Below, piece by piece: positions 1 through 9,068 of a stretch of DNA of 64,000 nucleotides. The translations under genes were made by a program, and so were the position numbers. The stretch is from an uncultured Eubacteriales bacterium (GTDB lineage: Bacteria; Bacillota; Clostridia; Christensenellales; Aristaeellaceae). The stretch lies in contig ONJM01000007.1 of NCBI GenBank assembly GCA_900318145.1, positions 36,786 to 100,785 on the forward strand. Direction: 5' to 3'. Under the pieces are notes generated by a model. That model did not search any database. It saw only the letters and a list, made by a program, of their open reading frames with translations, and was not told where the DNA came from. The stretch's first letter is position 1, and each line of letters begins with the position of its first letter.

Positions 1-3000
1 AAGGAGGACAGTAAGGCAGGAACCGCAGCGGGCAGGCCCCTGATCGGCCGGAGTATCGCGGACAAGCCGGTGGAGATCCGGGAGCTGACCGGGGAAAGCG
101 GCCTGACAGTGATCCAGGGCGAAATCTTCAAGCTTGAAACAAAGGAACTGAAGGGCGGAGAAATGCTTCTGCTGTCCTTCGCGGTGACGGATTATACCAG
201 TTCCATTCTCTGCAAATATTTTTTCCGCTACCGGTCCCGCTTCGCGAAGAAGGAAGAAGGGGAAGAAACCCCTATCACAGACGAGGAGCGGCAGGCGGTT
301 GCCGAAAAGGTGGAGCGAATCCGGACAGGCATGAACGTGAAGGTCCGGGGCGAATGCCTGTACGACAGCTATGCCCGGGAGATCTCCATTACTGTGCGGG
401 ATCTGGTGGAAACGGAAAAAGAAGAGCGGATGGATACGGCGCCGGAAAAACGCGTGGAACTGCATATGCATACCAATATGTCCACGCTGGACGGCCTGAC
501 GCCCGCGGAGGACCTGATTGCGCGGGCAGTGAAGTGGGGCCATCCGGCCGTCGCCATCACGGATCACGGCGTGCTGCAGTCGTTCCCGGCGGCTTTCCGC
601 GCGGCAAAAGGAAAGATCCGGCTGATTCCAGGCTGTGAGGGATACCTGATCGACGAGAAATCGATCGTTTCCGGAGCGGACGGCCGACCCTATGACGGTC
701 CGATTGTCGTGCTGGATTTTGAAAGCACGGGGCTGAATACGGCCAAAGCGCGGATTATCGAAGTCGGCGCGGTAAAGCTGGTGGACGGAACGGTGACGGA
801 CACCTTCCAGGAGCTGGTGGATCCGGAGGAAGCGCTGAGCCCGAAGATCACGGAGATCACCGGAATCACGGACGCCAACCTGCAGGGCCAGCCAAAGGCG
901 GCTGAGGTCCTGCCGCGGCTGCTGGAATTCATCGGAAACGCACCGATTGCCGCCCATAACGCATCGTTTGACGCCAGCCTTCTGCACAGCGAGCTGCGGC
1001 GCCTGAACCTGCGGTACAGCGGCCCGGTCCTGGATACGCTGACCTACGCGCGGAAGCTGTATCCGAAGCTGAAATCCTTCCGGCTGGGCGCTTTGTGCAA
1101 ACACCTGGGCGTCAGCCTGAAAAACGCCCACCGGGCCGTACACGACGCCGCGGCCACCGCCCAGTGCCTGGCCAGAATGTTTGAAGATACCCGGGAAATG
1201 TATCCCGACGTCGAAACTGACAGGCAGCTGAACGCGGCGCTGCAGGGCGGCGCGATCGGTGAAAGCTGGCATATCATCCTGCTGGCAAAAAACCGGACCG
1301 GCCTGGTGAACCTGAACCGGCTGGTGTCCATCAGCCATCTGGAGTATTTCAAGCGCACGCCCCATATGCCCCGGGAGATTATCCGGCAGTACCGGGAAGG
1401 GCTGATTATCGGCAGCGCGTGCGAGGCCGGGGAGCTGTTCCGGGCCGCGGCGCGGGGGGACGATATTGAAAAACTGAAGGAAATCGCCTCCTTCTACGAT
1501 TACCTGGAAATCCAGCCTATCGGAAACAACGCTTTTATGCTGCGGAACGGGGAGGCGGAATCGGAGGAGGAGCTGCGTAACCTGAACCGGCTGATCGTCC
1601 GGCTGGGAGAGGAAACCGGAAAACCGGTGGTCGCCACCGGGGATGTGCATTTTCTGGATCCCAAGGACGCCATCGGCCGGGCGATCATTCAGGCCGGCAT
1701 GAAATTTGACGACGCAGACCGGCAGCCGCCTCTGTATTTCAAGACCACGGATGAAATGCTGGAGGAGTTTTCCTATCTCGGGGCGGAAAAAGCGAAGGAA
1801 GTCGTGATCAGCAATCCGAGGAAAATCGCGGACAGCGTGGAGGAGATACGCCTTTTCCCGAAGCACCCGAAGGGGGAGGACACCTTCCAGCCCTACTGGG
1901 ATTTTGCCGAGGACATGATTCAGGATATGACCTGGAATACAGCCCGGGAGATGTACGGCGATCCGCTGCCGGAGATTGTTGAAAGCCGGCTGACAAAAGA
2001 ACTGAAGTCCATTGTGGGATACGGCTACTGCACGCTGTACGCCATTGCGCAGAAGCTGGTTTCCAGATCCCTGGAGGACGGATACCTGGTCGGCAGCCGG
2101 GGCAGCGTGGGATCCAGCCTGGTGGCGCGGATGTGCGGGATCACCGAGGTGAACGCCCTGCCGCCGCACTACCGCTGTACCCGGTGCCATAAGGGCTTCT
2201 TTGACGTGGATAAAAGCCGGTACCATGTGGGCGTTGACCTGCCGGACCGGGACTGCCCGGACTGTGGGGGTAAGCTGACTAAGGACGGATTCGACATTCC
2301 TTTCGAGGTCTTCCTGGGTTTCGAGGGCGACAAGGTGCCCGATATCGACCTGAACTTTTCCGGCGAATACCAGAACAAGGCGCACCATTACGTGGAAGAG
2401 CTGTTCGGCCACGATCACGTGTTCCGGGCGGGGACCATCAGCGGACTTGCGGACAAGACAGCTTACGGTTATGTGCTGAAGTATCTGGAGGAACGGGGAA
2501 TCCAGGCAGGAAACGCCGAGAAGGAGCGGCTGGCGCTTGAATGCACCGGCGTGAAGCGGACCACGGGACAGCATCCCGGCGGCATGGTGGTGGTTCCCCT
2601 GGAGTATGAGATCTATGACTTTACGGCGGTGCAGCATCCGGCGGACGATCTGGAGAGCGATTTCACCACAACGCATTTCGACTTCAACTCCATGCACGAT
2701 ATCCTGGTGAAGCTGGACTGCCTGGGGCACGACGATCCCACAATGCTGCATGAACTGGAAATCCTGACCGGGATTAATTTCAAGGATGTTCCCCTGGATG
2801 ATCCGGATGTGCGGAGCCTGTTTACCTCGCCGGAAGCGCTGGGGGTGACTTCAGAGGATATTCTGTGCAATACCGGCACCTACGGGGTTCCGGAGTTCGG
2901 CACGTCGTTTGTGCGGGGCATGCTGGAAGAAACGAAGCCTCATACGATGGAGGAACTGCTCCGGATTTCCGGGCTGAGCCACGGCACGGATGTGTGGCTG

Positions 3001-3756
3001 GGAAACGCGCAGGAGATTATTTCCTCCGGAACGGCCACGCTGAGCGAGTGCGTCTGCTGCCGTGACGATATCATGAATTACCTGATTGGCCAGGGCGTGA
3101 AGCCGAAGCTGGCTTTTACAACCATGGAAAGCGTCCGCAAGGGCAAAGGGCTGAAGCCTGAAATGGAGCAGGCGATGGTGGACGCACAGGTGCCGGACTG
3201 GTTCATGGACAGCTGCAAAAAGATCAAATATATGTTTCCGAAAGGGCACGCGGTGGCGTATGTGACCATGGCGCTGCGGGTCGCGTGGTTCAAGGTGCAT
3301 CAGCCGCTGGCTTACTACTGCGCCTATTTCACGGTGCGGGGGGACGGCTTTGACGCTACCACCATGATCCTGAGTCCGGAAGCGGCCCGGAAACGGATTA
3401 CGGAAATCCGGAACATGGACAAGCCTACAGCCCGGGACAAGGACATTGCGACCTGCCTGGAGCTGGTGCTGGAGATGAACCTGCGGGGGATCCGGTTCCT
3501 ACCGGTGGATCTGTACCGCAGCGACGTGCGCCGCTTCCTGATTGAGGATGGCAATATCCGCTGCCCGTTTATCAGCCTGCCGGGGCTTGGGGAAAGCGCG
3601 GCTGTGCAGATTACGGAAGCCCGGAAAGGCGGAAAATTTATGAGTGTCGAGGATCTTCGGATCCGAGGCAAGGCGGGCAGCGCGGTGATCGATATGCTCC
3701 GGGCACATGGCGCGCTGGAAGGCCTGACAGAGACGAACCAGATCAGCATGTTCTGA
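1..3756 (+). CDS. polC: DNA polymerase III alpha subunit, PolC type (5' partial)
   Basis: Replicative polymerase of Gram-positive bacteria. The frame is open from base 1 with no start needed (the GTG at 70 is internal), so the N-terminal roughly 190 residues of a typical 1430-1450-residue PolC lie outside the window. Visible in order: OB-fold region; PHP domain opening with HMHTNMSTLDG (about nt 460); the inserted 3'-5' exonuclease with VVLDFESTGL (about nt 705); the PolC zinc-binding Cys pairs CTRC and CPDC (nt 2175-2265); the polymerase active-site stretch PDIDLNFSG (about nt 2338); and a C-terminal QISMF that fits the QxxxF clamp-binding motif. The exonuclease insertion within the PHP domain distinguishes it from DnaE. 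First gene of a rightward run. Function is certain, only the start is missing. Confidence 0.97.
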   Translation, partial: KEDSKAGTAAGRPLIGRSIADKPVEIRELTGESGLTVIQGEIFKLETKELKGGEMLLLSFAVTDYTSSILCKYFFRYRSRFAKKEEGEETPITDEERQAVAEKVERIRTGMNVKVRGECLYDSYAREISITVRDLVETEKEERMDTAPEKRVELHMHTNMSTLDGLTPAEDLIARAVKWGHPAVAITDHGVLQSFPAAFRAAKGKIRLIPGCEGYLIDEKSIVSGADGRPYDGPIVVLDFESTGLNTAKARIIEVGAVKLVDGTVTDTFQELVDPEEALSPKITEITGITDANLQGQPKAAEVLPRLLEFIGNAPIAAHNASFDASLLHSELRRLNLRYSGPVLDTLTYARKLYPKLKSFRLGALCKHLGVSLKNAHRAVHDAAATAQCLARMFEDTREMYPDVETDRQLNAALQGGAIGESWHIILLAKNRTGLVNLNRLVSISHLEYFKRTPHMPREIIRQYREGLIIGSACEAGELFRAAARGDDIEKLKEIASFYDYLEIQPIGNNAFMLRNGEAESEEELRNLNRLIVRLGEETGKPVVATGDVHFLDPKDAIGRAIIQAGMKFDDADRQPPLYFKTTDEMLEEFSYLGAEKAKEVVISNPRKIADSVEEIRLFPKHPKGEDTFQPYWDFAEDMIQDMTWNTAREMYGDPLPEIVESRLTKELKSIVGYGYCTLYAIAQKLVSRSLEDGYLVGSRGSVGSSLVARMCGITEVNALPPHYRCTRCHKGFFDVDKSRYHVGVDLPDRDCPDCGGKLTKDGFDIPFEVFLGFEGDKVPDIDLNFSGEYQNKAHHYVEELFGHDHVFRAGTISGLADKTAYGYVLKYLEERGIQAGNAEKERLALECTGVKRTTGQHPGGMVVVPLEYEIYDFTAVQHPADDLESDFTTTHFDFNSMHDILVKLDCLGHDDPTMLHELEILTGINFKDVPLDDPDVRSLFTSPEALGVTSEDILCNTGTYGVPEFGTSFVRGMLEETKPHTMEELLRISGLSHGTDVWLGNAQEIISSGTATLSECVCCRDDIMNYLIGQGVKPKLAFTTMESVRKGKGLKPEMEQAMVDAQVPDWFMDSCKKIKYMFPKGHAVAYVTMALRVAWFKVHQPLAYYCAYFTVRGDGFDATTMILSPEAARKRITEIRNMDKPTARDKDIATCLELVLEMNLRGIRFLPVDLYRSDVRRFLIEDGNIRCPFISLPGLGESAAVQITEARKGGKFMSVEDLRIRGKAGSAVIDMLRAHGALEGLTETNQISMF

Positions 3757-3815
3757 TCCGGGCAGGATTCCGCGGAAGCGGCGGAGAAATTCTACTAATA
3801 CGAAGGAGGGAAAGC

Positions 3816-4154
3816 ATGCAGAAAACCATGACCGTGAAAGGTTTTGTCCTGATTCTGGCTCTTGTGCTGGCTGTTTTTCTGTGCTTTCACCTGATGATGC
3901 GGGGGGATCTGACCCGGAAGGCGGAGCAGGAAAACGCCCTGAAACTGGCACTCACAAGGCTTCAGGAAGAGGAAAAAGACCTGAAGAACCAGCTGAGCAT
4001 CGTGGGAACGGCGGATTATATCGTTTCCAGTGCCAGGGAGAACTACTCCTTTGTCAACCGGGACGATATCCGGTTTGTGTTTTCCAATCCGGAAGCGCTG
4101 TACGCGTATACGGAGGAAGAACTGCGGACGCTTGTGGATGAGATGGCGGATTAG
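3816..4154 (+). CDS. DivIC/FtsB-like septum formation initiator
   Basis: A 112-residue single-pass membrane protein: short basic N-terminus, one hydrophobic helix (about residues 9-28), then a charged heptad-like coiled coil (about 30-65) and a short C-terminal domain. This architecture and the segment IVGTADYIVSSARENYSFV match the FtsB/DivIC family, which bridges FtsL and other divisome proteins at the septum. The start is set by GAAGGAGGG seven bases upstream of the ATG. It lies 59 bp after polC and 18 bp before the Ppx/GppA gene, so cotranscription is likely. Family assignment is by architecture, so the DivIC role is probable rather than proven. Confidence 0.8.
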   Translation: MQKTMTVKGFVLILALVLAVFLCFHLMMRGDLTRKAEQENALKLALTRLQEEEKDLKNQLSIVGTADYIVSSARENYSFVNRDDIRFVFSNPEALYAYTEEELRTLVDEMAD

Positions 4155-4172
4155 GCTTACAGGAGGACAGGT

Positions 4173-5081
4173 ATGCTGGCAGCTGTGATCGGGATCGGAT
4201 CCAATTCTGTCCGGGCGCTGGTTGCGCGGAACAACGAAGGTGTGTTTGAGCGGCTGTACCGCGACCGGGAAGGTACGCGGCTTTTCGCGGGGCTGGACAG
4301 CGAAGGAAGGCTGAAAGCGGAAAGCATTCAGAAGACGGCCGAAGCTGTTTTCAGAATGGCGTCCAGAGCGCGGGAGAGAGGCGCGGAGGACCTGAGCGTT
4401 TTTGCCACCAGCGCGGCCCGGGACGCGGTGAACGGGCAGGATTTCCTGGACGCCATTGAAACCGCGGCGGGGATTCCCCCGGTTATCCTCACCGGCGAGG
4501 AGGAAGCAAGACTCAGCTTTTTCGGCGCTTCCAGGGCGGTAAAGGACGAATGCTTCTGCGGTGTTATCGATATCGGGGGCGGCAGTACGGAAATCGTTAC
4601 CGGCCGCGGGGAAGAGATCGGCTGCGCTTTTTCCTGCCAGATGGGTGCGGTACGCCTTTTCCGGGAGATGCCTGTTGCCCGGAAGGAAGATATGGTTCCC
4701 GTAATGAAAGCAGCCGGGGAGATTCTGGAAAGGAAGCTGCGGGAAAACGGCGGAATCCGCCTGCCGGAGACCTGGATCGGCACGGGAGGTACATTTACCA
4801 CCCTGGCGGCAATGGTGAAGGAAATACCCTGGACGGCCAGGACGCATATGCACGGTACCCGGATCACCCGGGAAGAAATACAGACGGTCGGGGAGAAACT
4901 GGCTGAGATGCCGCTGGAGGAGCGGATCCGCCTGCCCGGACTGCAGCCGGGCCGGGCGGATATCGTGGTCCACGGGATCTGTATTCTGCTGGCAGTGATG
5001 GACCGGCTGGAGATCGGGACGATTGTTGTCAGTGAATGGGGCAACATGGACGGATATCTGTGGAAGAAACTGATGCAGTAA
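4173..5081 (+). CDS. Ppx/GppA-family exopolyphosphatase / pppGpp phosphohydrolase
   Basis: A 302-residue protein of the ASKHA (actin-like ATPase) fold. The N-terminal phosphate-1 motif is IGIGSNSVRALVA, and the second phosphate-binding motif is GVIDIGGGSTEIV (about residue 130). The length fits the short two-domain Ppx/GppA proteins that lack the C-terminal HD-like domain. Family members hydrolyse polyphosphate or convert pppGpp to ppGpp, and sequence alone does not decide which. An AGGAGG precedes the start. It follows the DivIC-like gene by 18 bp, a pairing also familiar in other Firmicutes. Confidence 0.88.
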   Translation: MLAAVIGIGSNSVRALVARNNEGVFERLYRDREGTRLFAGLDSEGRLKAESIQKTAEAVFRMASRARERGAEDLSVFATSAARDAVNGQDFLDAIETAAGIPPVILTGEEEARLSFFGASRAVKDECFCGVIDIGGGSTEIVTGRGEEIGCAFSCQMGAVRLFREMPVARKEDMVPVMKAAGEILERKLRENGGIRLPETWIGTGGTFTTLAAMVKEIPWTARTHMHGTRITREEIQTVGEKLAEMPLEERIRLPGLQPGRADIVVHGICILLAVMDRLEIGTIVVSEWGNMDGYLWKKLMQ

Positions 5082-5103
5082 AAGGAAAACAGGAGTTAAC
5101 GGA

Positions 5104-5859
5104 ATGCTGGAGCTGAGACATGTATCCTTTCAGGTGGACGCGGAAGGAACGGAAAAAGAAATCGTCCGGGATGTCAGCCTGAAGGTGCCGGAACGGAAAC
5201 TGATCGTGGTCACCGGGCCGAACGGGGGCGGGAAGTCCACGCTGGCCCGTCTGATCGCGGGAATTGAAAAACCTACCGGGGGACAGATCTTTTTCAACGG
5301 TGAGGATATAACGGAGCGAAACGTGACCGAAAGGGCGCGGATGGGCATCGCGTACGCTTTTCAGCAGCCGGTGCGCTTCAAGGGCATCCGGGTGGTGGAT
5401 CTGATCCGGATTGCCGCCGGGAAGAAGGTTACGGCTGCTGCCGCCTGCGAATACCTGTCCGCGGTGGGCCTGTGCGCACGGGACTATGTGGACCGGGAAG
5501 TGAACGCAAGCCTTTCCGGCGGAGAACTGAAAAGGATCGAGATCGCCACGGTGCTGGCGCGGCACGCCAGGCTTTCGGTGTTTGACGAGCCGGAAGCCGG
5601 GATCGACCTGTGGAGTTTCCGGAATCTGATCGACGTATTCAGGAATATGCGGGAGACGATCGCGGATAGCTCCATCCTGGTGATTTCCCATCAGGAGCGG
5701 ATCCTGAACATCGCGGACGAAATCATCGTAATCCGGGACGGAAGGGTGGAAAAACAGGGAAGCCGTGAGGAAATCTATCCTTCCCTTGGCGCGGACAGCG
5801 CGGAGCCGCCGGCATGTGACCGCCTGCTGCAGAATATGCGGGAAGGAGAGGACGCATGA
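5104..5859 (+). CDS. sufC: SUF-system Fe-S assembly ATPase SufC
   Basis: A cytosolic ABC-type ATPase of 251 residues that energises the SufB/D scaffold in Fe-S cluster assembly. It shows Walker A GPNGGGKST (residues 38-46), the signature LSGGELKR (about 137) and a Walker B region ending FDEPEAGID; the wording LSGGELKR and DEPEAGID is characteristic of SufC rather than of transporter ATPases. The stop overlaps the next start by four bases (ATGA), indicating translational coupling with the single SufB/D protein. No SufS, SufU or SufE gene is adjacent, so this resembles the minimal two-gene SUF arrangement reported in anaerobes. Confidence 0.93.
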   Translation: MLELRHVSFQVDAEGTEKEIVRDVSLKVPERKLIVVTGPNGGGKSTLARLIAGIEKPTGGQIFFNGEDITERNVTERARMGIAYAFQQPVRFKGIRVVDLIRIAAGKKVTAAAACEYLSAVGLCARDYVDREVNASLSGGELKRIEIATVLARHARLSVFDEPEAGIDLWSFRNLIDVFRNMRETIADSSILVISHQERILNIADEIIVIRDGRVEKQGSREEIYPSLGADSAEPPACDRLLQNMREGEDA

Positions 5860-6776
5860 TGGACGAGATTCAGAAACGGCTGCTGCTGGAGGTAGCCGAT
5901 CTCCACGAAGTGCCGGAAGGGGCATACAATATCCGCGCAAACAGCCGGTCCGCGGGGCGCCGGTCCACCGCCAATATCGAAATTACTTCCAAAGAAGATG
6001 TCAGCGGACTGGAAATCCGGATCCGGCCGGGCACGAAGCGCGAAAGCGTGCATATTCCCGTGGTGATGACGGAAAGCGGCCTGAAGGAAGTCGTCTATAA
6101 CGACTTTTTCATCGGAGAAGACGCCGATGTGGTGATTGTTGCCGGATGCGGCATTGACAACTGCGGAAACCAGGATTCCGAGCATGACGGGATTCACCGT
6201 TTCTATGTTGGACGCGGCGCGAAAGTCCGATACGTGGAAAAGCATTACGGGTCCGGGGAAGGCCGGGGCAAGCGCATTCTGAACCCCCGTACGGAAGTCT
6301 ACATGGAGGAAAACAGCTCCATGGAGATGGAAATGGTTCAGATCAAGGGCGTGGACGATACAGACCGCGCCACGGTGGCGGAGCTGGCGGCCGGGGCGTC
6401 CCTGGTCGTGCGGGAACGGCTGATGACCCATGGGGAGCAGCGGGCGCTCAGCGCCTACGATGTGCAGCTGAACGGAAAGGATTCCAGCGCGGACGTTGTC
6501 AGCCGGTCTGTGGCACGGGACAGATCCTTCCAGAAATTCGACGCGAAGATTGTGGGCAAGGCGCCCTGCAGCGGGCACACGGAATGCGACTCCATTATCA
6601 TGGACGAAGGCAGGATTCTGGCGGTGCCCGGCCTGGAGGCGGATCATGTGGACGCGTCCCTGTTCCATGAGGCGGCCATCGGCAAGATCGCCGGGGAGCA
6701 GCTGATCAAGCTGATGACCCTGGGACTGACGGAAGCGGAAGCGGAGGAGCAGATTATCAACGGGTTCCTTCGGTAA
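5856..6776 (+). CDS. SUF-system scaffold SufB/SufD family protein (minimal type)
   Basis: A 306-residue beta-helix scaffold protein, much shorter than the 410-480 residues of classical SufB or SufD. The C-terminal core is SufB-like: GHTECDSIIMD carries a Cys at the position of the functional SufB cysteine, and LFHEAAIGKI carries the His-Glu pair near the C-terminus. This suggests it can hold a nascent cluster rather than being a structural SufD. Because sufC and this single scaffold gene form the complete local unit, the complex may be a homodimer of this protein with SufC. Translationally coupled to sufC and followed by a strong terminator. Confidence 0.88.
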   Translation: MMDEIQKRLLLEVADLHEVPEGAYNIRANSRSAGRRSTANIEITSKEDVSGLEIRIRPGTKRESVHIPVVMTESGLKEVVYNDFFIGEDADVVIVAGCGIDNCGNQDSEHDGIHRFYVGRGAKVRYVEKHYGSGEGRGKRILNPRTEVYMEENSSMEMEMVQIKGVDDTDRATVAELAAGASLVVRERLMTHGEQRALSAYDVQLNGKDSSADVVSRSVARDRSFQKFDAKIVGKAPCSGHTECDSIIMDEGRILAVPGLEADHVDASLFHEAAIGKIAGEQLIKLMTLGLTEAEAEEQIINGFLR

Positions 6777-6796
6777 AAAATTAAACAGTAAAACAG

Positions 6797-6831
6797 AAGA
6801 GCCTCACCGCAAGCTGCGGTGAGGCTCTTTT
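6797..6831. terminator. Bidirectional intrinsic terminator
   Basis: A perfect 15-bp stem (6797-6811 pairing with 6815-6829) with a 3-base loop. A T run follows on the + strand, and an A-rich flank on the left would give U-rich RNA on the other strand. It separates the convergent sufB and the 390-residue exported protein gene and can serve both. Confidence 0.9.
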
Positions 6832-6841
6832 CCGGAGTTTT

Positions 6842-8014
6842 TTATCTCGCTTCGATCCAGCCGATGGCTTCCACTGCGCCCAGAGTGATTTCATTGGCAG
6901 TGCAGTATTTAATGAGATTGTTGCTGATGTATGAACAAAGGATAAATGTGCTGTTTGCACCCAGTATGTTCCGGCCCAGGTCACCCGTAACAACATCCAG
7001 CAGATTGCCGTTTGCGTCCTTCAGAAGCAGAGCAACGCGGATGCCTTTCTGTGGCGTATCGGAGGAATTGGTGATGGTTGCAAAAGCATAGTTGGAATAC
7101 TCATAGTCCACATCCAGCTCGGCGGATACTTCCAGTGCGGTATCCGGAGTATCCCAGGAAACAATTTCACGGCTTTCAAGGGTATAGGTGTGAGCGGCAA
7201 CTGTTTTACCTTCAGCGACATCCGCGATCAGGGTGACGAACGTGATTTCGCCGGGATCCAGGTAACGGGAGCCGGCGGAGTACAGATAATTGGCCTGACC
7301 GGCTTCGGCACTGTCCGCGTCTGTCAGCGTCAGGGCTCCGGTGTTCAGATACAGCGTTTTTTCGGTACCGTTCTGCACTTTGCCGACCCAGATGGCTTCC
7401 TGTCCGCTGTAGGATTCGCGGACATAGAAATTCTCTTCCAGGACGGTGAGGGCGGGTTCTTCTTCTGTTTCCGCAGCAGGTTCTGCAGTGGGTTCGGCAG
7501 CAGGCTCGGCGGTGTCGCCGGATCCGGCCATAGAGGCCATGGCGGACAGATAACCCGCAAAAACAGCGGCCATGTCTTCCTCGGATACACCCTCGGGCAG
7601 CGTCCTGTCGTTCATATAGGCAGTGAACTCATCCAGTGTGAGTTTTCCGGGCTCTCGGGAAATGGAGATCAGGGAGAACAGGGCGCCAAGATCAAGTCCG
7701 GATTCTGAGGCGTCCGCAGGGATGTTATCCGTGCTGAAATTCAGACTGCTGCCGTCGGAAACGAGGTACAGGGTTTCCCCGTCGACCGTCAGCGCGAGCT
7801 TTTCTCCCTCCGCGGTCCATTCGCCTTCATATTTCTGTTCATCACCGCCGGCGCTTACGGCCATCGCAAAGGTGCCGTCCGCATTCAGGTCAATCGTGCC
7901 CGCGGAGAGGCCGAACATCACGAGATACCAGGTACCGGTCACATCTTCCGCAAAAGCGGAGACGGCTGCCAGCGCCATGCACAGCGCCAGAATGAGAGCC
8001 AGGGTTTTCTTCAT
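6842..8014 (-). CDS. Exported protein with lipocalin-like N-terminal domain
   Basis: A 390-residue secreted protein of unknown role. It has a clear signal peptide (MKKTLALILALCMALAAVSAFA) with a signal peptidase I site AFA/ED and no lipobox. Residues about 25-105 (GTWYLVMFG, LNADGTF, YEGEWTAEGEKLALTVDG) look like a lipocalin-type or META-like small beta-barrel. Around residues 165-190 is a Glu/Pro/Ala-rich linker (EPAAEPTAEPAAE), followed by a second beta-rich domain. AAAGGAGA precedes the ATG. A similar LNADGT...GTW pattern occurs in the exported protein at 62092-63393. Monocistronic, with terminators on both sides. I do not recognise a specific function. Confidence 0.75.
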   Translation of the reverse strand: MKKTLALILALCMALAAVSAFAEDVTGTWYLVMFGLSAGTIDLNADGTFAMAVSAGGDEQKYEGEWTAEGEKLALTVDGETLYLVSDGSSLNFSTDNIPADASESGLDLGALFSLISISREPGKLTLDEFTAYMNDRTLPEGVSEEDMAAVFAGYLSAMASMAGSGDTAEPAAEPTAEPAAETEEEPALTVLEENFYVRESYSGQEAIWVGKVQNGTEKTLYLNTGALTLTDADSAEAGQANYLYSAGSRYLDPGEITFVTLIADVAEGKTVAAHTYTLESREIVSWDTPDTALEVSAELDVDYEYSNYAFATITNSSDTPQKGIRVALLLKDANGNLLDVVTGDLGRNILGANSTFILCSYISNNLIKYCTANEITLGAVEAIGWIEAR

Positions 8015-8094
8015 TTTTCATTTTCTCCTTTCGATTTTCTGGGCCAGAACTCCGACTGAATGATTATATCATAAATGTGCGTACTTATGTTGTA

Positions 8095-8119
8095 TAAAAA
8101 AGCTCCCGCGAACGGGAGC
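8095..8119 (-). terminator. Intrinsic terminator after degV
   Basis: Stem GCTCCCG/CGGGAGC (8102-8108 with 8113-8119), loop CGAA, and an A run at 8096-8101 that becomes the U tract on the minus strand. It ends leftward transcription from GH31-degV. The hairpin is almost the same as the one at 16868-16888. Confidence 0.88.
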
Positions 8120-8139
8120 CTGAAAAGTTACAAGACAGG

Positions 8140-9021
8140 TCAGGGATTCCGGGTTTTCCTGCCGATGAAGCAGAGAGCCACGGTGCCGGGGCCGGCGTGG
8201 GCGCCGATGACGGGACCGACATGCTCGATCAGGACCTTTGCGCCGGGAAGCTTCTGCTCGACGTTTGCCTTCACGCGTTCCGCGTCTTCCGGCGCGTCGG
8301 CGTTCAGCACAAGGATGGGGCTTTCCGCCGGATCGGGATCCGCTTTCATCATAGCGTCCACAATATAGGCCAGGGCCTTTTTCCGGCCGCGGATTTTCTC
8401 GCCGGGCTGCAGGGTCCCGTCGCTGGCTTCAATGATGATGGGCTTCAGATCCAGCATGGTGCCGACGGCGGCAGCGGCGCCGGAAATACGGCCGCCGCGC
8501 TTGAGGTATTTGAGATCATCCACGGTGAAGAAGGCCTGGGCGCGGAGCTTGTTGGCCTCCAGCCACGCGGCGACTTCTTCCATAGGCTTGCCGGCGCGGT
8601 ACATTTCGTGTGCCTTGAGCACCAGCAGGGTCATGGGGCCGGAGATACTCAGCGTATCCACTACGGTCATTTTCCGGTCGGGATATTTGGCCAGGAGCTT
8701 TTCCCGCGCGGAATACACCGCCTGGATCGTGCAGGAGAGCTTGCTTGAGAAAGCGACGAAGAGCAGATCCTTACCGCTTTTGAAAATCGGTTCAAAGTAT
8801 TCCAGATAGGCTTCTTCGTTCAGGGCGGAGGTCACGGGATTGGCCCCGCCGCGCATCGCGTCAAAATAGCTTTTATGATCCAGCGTCTGGCCGAGGTCAT
8901 CGAAATATTCCTTGCCGTTCAGTGCGTACGGCATATAGACAACGGGGATATCGTATTCCGCTTTCAGATGATACGGCAGGTCGCTGTCGCTGTCCGTCAT
9001 AAAAACATAATTCAGATCCAT
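8140..9021 (-). CDS. DegV-family fatty-acid-binding protein
   Basis: A 293-residue cytosolic protein of the DegV family, which binds a fatty acid molecule and in some bacteria (FakB) presents it to the kinase FakA for phosphorylation. Family features are the N-terminal TDSDSDLPY loop, the central KYLKRGGRI element (DDLKYLKRGGRISGAAAAVG) and a conserved C-terminal HVGPVIGAHAGPGTVALCF. The start is placed at the ATG preceded by GAAGGAGGCC; a longer upstream reading frame lacks a ribosome-binding site and would run into the preceding gene. Located 47 bp downstream of the GH31 gene on the same strand. FakB function is possible, but no fakA is seen in the window. Confidence 0.93.
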   Translation of the reverse strand: MDLNYVFMTDSDSDLPYHLKAEYDIPVVYMPYALNGKEYFDDLGQTLDHKSYFDAMRGGANPVTSALNEEAYLEYFEPIFKSGKDLLFVAFSSKLSCTIQAVYSAREKLLAKYPDRKMTVVDTLSISGPMTLLVLKAHEMYRAGKPMEEVAAWLEANKLRAQAFFTVDDLKYLKRGGRISGAAAAVGTMLDLKPIIIEASDGTLQPGEKIRGRKKALAYIVDAMMKADPDPAESPILVLNADAPEDAERVKANVEQKLPGAKVLIEHVGPVIGAHAGPGTVALCFIGRKTRNP

Positions 9022-9068
9022 GAATCCGGCCTCCTTCGGTCTGCAGGTAATCCTTTCCAGATGCCATT

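Noticed and set aside
70-72. GTG at 70 as the start of polC
   Set aside because: The frame is open and PolC-like from base 1, and the protein would lack about 200 N-terminal residues; it is an internal codon.
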